In this document: piece by piece, positions 61,090 through 64,000 of the stretch
Layout of the letters: the number at the start of each line of letters is the position of its first letter
Numbering within the stretch: the first letter of the stretch is position 1
NCBI GenBank assembly: GCA_035236585.1
Contig: CP141137.1
Span: forward strand, 49,746,057-49,810,056
Source of the DNA: Warburgia ugandensis
Lineage: Eukaryota > Streptophyta > Magnoliopsida > Canellales > Canellaceae
DNA length: 64,000 nt
Direction: 5' to 3'
Made by a program: the position numbers and the translations under genes
The notes under the pieces: model-generated
Seen by the model: the letters and a program-made list of their open reading frames with translations, nothing else
Told to the model about the DNA's origin: nothing
The model's database searches: none

Positions 61090-61780
61090 TCAGCAGATGA
61101 CGAATTGAAGCGCGAGTTACTTCAAGAAGCACACCAATCCTCCATACAATTCATCCCTTGGGGTACGAAGATGTATGATCTCAAGAGGCATTTTCGGTGG
61201 AATGGTATGAAAAAGGATGTTGGAGAGTGCGTAGCACGATGTTTGACTGTCCAGTGTCAAGGCGAAAGCATCGGCGTCCATCGTGACTACTTCGTATTAA
61301 TCGGACCTTCCGGCAGTGGAAGTGGGACCATATTACCATGGACTTCGTTTCTAGGTCTTCCGAGGACCGCTAGCGTCACGACATGATATGGGTCGTTGTG
61401 GGACGGGGTTGACCAAGTCTGCTCATTTCCTTCCCATCGTACAAAATCGGACCGTGGATAGCTTAGCGAAATTATATGTTAAGGAGATCGTCGCCTACAT
61501 GGCGTTCCTCTTGACAATTATATCGGATCGAGATACGCGATTTACCTCAAAAATACCGGAAGAGCGTGCAAGAGGCATTAGGGTCGAGACTCGAAATTTA
61601 GCACGGCATTCCATCCTCGCATGACGGACAGTAGCGAGAGGACCATCCAGACTATTGAGGATATGCTACGAGCCCGTGTTATGGATTGGAAGGGTAGCTG
61701 AAGATCATTTACCTTTGGTGGAATTTGCTTATAATAATACCATCACGCTAGTATTGGGATGGCTCCATATGAGGCACTTT
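61090..61780 (+). pseudogene. Integrase core of copy 2
   Basis: LLQEAHQSSIQFIPWGTKMY starts the zinc-binding region, which continues DLKRHFRWNGMKKDVGE and CVARCLTVQCQ (the HHCC finger is garbled by an indel). WDHITMDFVSGLPRT-type text is split over frames near 61318-61365. LTKSAHFLPIVQNRTVDSLA and TIISDRDTRFTSK (second catalytic Asp) lie near 61408-61550. NSERTIQTIEDML-like text near 61630-61670 holds the Glu. Confidence 0.82.
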
Positions 61781-62390
61781 ATGGCACCTTTGCCTGGTCA
61801 CCTTTATGTTGGAGTGATGTAGGAGAAAGACGCGTGGTGAAATCTGAGTTAGTGGAAGAATGTGCAGAGAAAGTCCAACTCATCTGGAAGAGGTTACTGA
61901 CTACCACAATGACAGAAAAGTTATGCAGACAAGAGGCGAAAGGACTTAGAGTTCTTTGAGGGCGAGCATGTATTCTTGAAAGTTTCTCCTATGAAAGGGG
62001 TGTTGAGGTTTGGAAATAAATGAAAGCTTAGTCCTGTGTATATTGGACCTTTCGAGATCTTACGACGAGTTGGGTCGTTGGCATACCGCCTAGCCTTACC
62101 ACCACAACAAGAATGTGCATGACGTCTTTCACGTGTCTATGCTGAGGAAATACGTGCCAGATCCCTCACATGTATTGGAGCAGATCCCAGAGATCTACAG
62201 GCTGACATGACATTTGAGGAGAGACCAGTGCGCATCTTAGATACCAGAGTCAAGGAGTTAAGGGAATAAGACCATTGCCTTGGTCAAAGTCCTTTGGCAA
62301 AGATCATTCAATTTGGGAGACTACCCGGAGACCGAGGAGGATATGCGAAAGATCCATCCAGAGTTATTTACATAGAGGTATGTAGCTAAA
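61781..62390 (+). pseudogene. Integrase C-terminus with chromodomain, copy 2
   Basis: Contains VEECAEKVQLIWKRL, then [13 protein letters not shown]-type GPY/F text near 62025-62060, [20 protein letters not shown] near 62115-62175, and the chromodomain start FEERPVRILDTRVKELR near 62212-62265, followed in shifted frames by LVKVLWQRSFN-like and YPELF-like text. This confirms the Tekay/Del-type chromodomain seen in copy 1. Confidence 0.82.
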
Positions 62391-62411
62391 TTTCGAGGAC
62401 GAAATTTTTAT

Positions 62412-62424
62412 AAGGAGGGAAGAA
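62412..62424 (+). other. Polypurine tract of copy 2
   Basis: AAGGAGGGAAGAA lies immediately before the LTR start TGTAATATCC. It is preceded by the usual CGAGGACGAAATTTTTATAA leader. Confidence 0.9.
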
Positions 62425-64000
62425 TGTAATATCCTTAATTTTTAAGATAAAAATAAGAAATTATTAAATAAATTAAAATAAAAATTTATGGATGAAATTA
62501 TTTCCTGAAAACATAATAATTAGAAAGTCCTCGTCGATACGAATCCAACGCCACCAAGAACGCGAGAAACGGAGCTCAAACGAGGGAGTTATGAGCCGTC
62601 AAAGTTGTAAGGGCAAAATGGTCTTTTGACGTAAACGTGTAACACAGGCCCAAATTGGATACCGGCACCCCGTCTTCCACACGTCTCTACCAGTGCCGGA
62701 AAAATCGCCGGAGAGACGTGGAAAGAGGCGTGAATGGAAGAGGTTCTCTTCCCCCGGGACTCCCAGCTCATATCTACCCTCCCCTGCCCAAACGCTCCAC
62801 TTGAAGTTTCTCGAGTATTTACGCAAACCGTAGCCTCGTAAAAACTTGAATTTTCCGGCGAGTGGAGCCCCGGCAAGACGAGCAACTCCGGCCAGGTGCA
62901 AGGTAAGCCTCAAAACCTATGTTTTTATGTATTTATTAATTAGAAAATTAATTAGAAAACCATTTAAAAATTAGGAAAAAAATTGGATTTTTGGGGGTTT
63001 TGTGCACGCCATCGTTGGGGCGTGATTTCATAGACCAAACGTTGTCCTTTTGGAAATCGCACCGTCCAACTAGTGCACAAGACACCCAAGAGCAAACCCC
63101 TTAAATTTGGGAGTGATCCAACGGTGGAATTTCCTTAAAACTCAAAAACCAGTACCTAGGAAGGTTTTTAGGAACTTGGGAAAAATCGTTTAAAAACCAT
63201 GGTTTTTGAGAAAATTAGTGCAAAAGGAGGGCATAAATGGATTCTAGAGAGAATTCTGAAGAAAATGGCGCAAAAATCACGCAAAACGGAGCTCAGAGCT
63301 CACGTCGAGGCGACCGGAATCCGGCTGTCTTCTCCCTCGGCCGTCAACGACGTCGCCCCCGCGTCGACGCCAAGACGCACACCCCGACGCCCGGGGGACG
63401 ACGTCAGATGACCTCTTCGCCGCACGCGTGCGCGGCGGCGCCGCGCGCGTGCGGAACGTGCGTGGTTGGCTGCCGCGGTGGGACCGGGACGCGGCGCGTT
63501 CTCGCGACCGTGACGCACGCGCGCGTGCGTCACGGCCGAAGCACGCGCGCGCGCGTTCCCGTGCGGCGGCTGCGACGCCGTGCGTTCTCGTGCGCCCGTA
63601 TACGTCGGTATAAACCGGCGGAGGGGCGCCGCCGGTTTAAACCACCTTATGGTGGTCTCGGAGCCCCATTTGAGGGTAGTTTTCACTAAAACTTGATTTT
63701 TGGGAGCTAGAGAGGTCCAAATCACGATCCGAAGAGGCGTTGTGACCGTATTGGGAGCGGTTTTAATTTCCTAGTTTTAACTTAAAAACTTAGAAATGAC
63801 CACTTTTTATTTAGAAAAATTTTAAAATAGTGATGTGACATGTACAGTAACTTGAATATACCAATTAAAGGGAGTTATTAGCAAGCTAGTGATCTCACAC
63901 CGAGGTAGGTGACGACAACTAATGTTTTGCCTTGATTTTAAACCATGTTTTAAACATAGCATCATGTGTGATTGTGTTTTAAAGTGCGATTTTTATTTAC
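62425..64000 (+). repeat. 3' LTR of Tekay-type copy 2 (truncated by window end)
   Basis: Matches 54750 to about 56362 and then runs off. Differences from the 5' LTR are mostly small gaps in G/C runs and lost or gained 2-5 base blocks, rather than simple substitutions. The 28-bp palindrome (63508-63535) and TATAAA (63609-63614) are conserved. Confidence 0.92.
63508..63535. repeat. Perfect 28-bp CpG palindrome, 3' LTR copy
   Basis: Identical to 55854-55881. It sits in a CpG-rich stretch (about 63300-63640) inside an otherwise AT-rich LTR. Confidence 0.95.

Larger units (their letters stand above)
54750..64000 (+). mobile_element. Ty3/gypsy chromovirus, Tekay/Del type (copy 2, runs off the window)
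   Basis: The 5' LTR (54750-57777), the Met-tRNA PBS, gag, protease, RT, RNase H, integrase with chromodomain, the PPT and the first 1576 bp of the 3' LTR are all in the expected order on the plus strand. The internal region is only 4647 bp. It appears younger than copy 1, because the long CpG-rich block in its LTR is intact, yet the coding region carries very many 1-4 bp insertions and deletions. The right end and the target duplication lie outside the window. Confidence 0.92.

Overview
The window is gene-poor nuclear DNA from a seed plant, most likely a repeat-rich heterochromatic part of a large plant genome. I see no intact host gene and no bacterial-type organisation. The evidence for a plant is Ty3/gypsy chromoviruses of the Tekay/Del type with about 3-kb LTRs, an Athila-type gypsy element, Mutator-like (MULE) transposase remnants, Ty1/copia and LINE fragments, foldback MITEs, and a piece of plant-like histidine-biosynthesis gene.

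Layout. (1) 1102-14796: a full-length but dead Tekay-type element on the minus strand, with two LTRs, a PBS matching initiator Met-tRNA, gag-pol, a chromodomain and a PPT. Its protease region is interrupted at 7305-10070 by a related solo LTR in the opposite orientation. (2) 14797-26754: an older low-copy stretch. It holds RNase H remnants of LINEs near 16.2, 18.4 and 20.8 kb (the last carrying a tRNA-like SINE head), a Ty1/copia integrase remnant at 17.6-18.0 kb, a (CT)n microsatellite, a degenerate MULE transposase at 23.6-25.6 kb, and just upstream of it a fragment of the cyclase (HisF) part of imidazole-glycerol-phosphate synthase. (3) 26755-41280: a Tekay-type solo LTR split by a complete Athila-type element (28235-39517) with a perfect 5-bp target-site duplication, CACAT. 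(4) 41281-45200: a more GC-rich stretch that looks organelle-derived and carries a broken mitovirus-like RdRp remnant on the minus strand. (5) 45200-49110: a second MULE N-terminal coding remnant split by a solo LTR (45518-48702) with a perfect ATCTT duplication. (6) 49110-54749: low-copy DNA with a degenerate minisatellite and two foldback elements. (7) 54750-64000: another Tekay-type element on the plus strand, whose 3' LTR runs off the window. Its internal region is riddled with small indels.

Nothing here works together as a pathway. The history is one of insertion into insertion: LINE, copia and MULE debris and an organellar insert are oldest, Tekay-type solo LTRs and a full element came next, and the Athila and right-hand Tekay copies look youngest. 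I found no convincing new biological system. The points most worth checking are the HisF fragment beside a MULE transposase (possible Pack-MULE capture), the mitovirus-like remnant in a candidate nuclear mitochondrial insertion, the reading frame that closes up when a solo LTR is removed, and the indel-dominated damage in the right-hand element. All calls come from reading the sequence; no database search was run.
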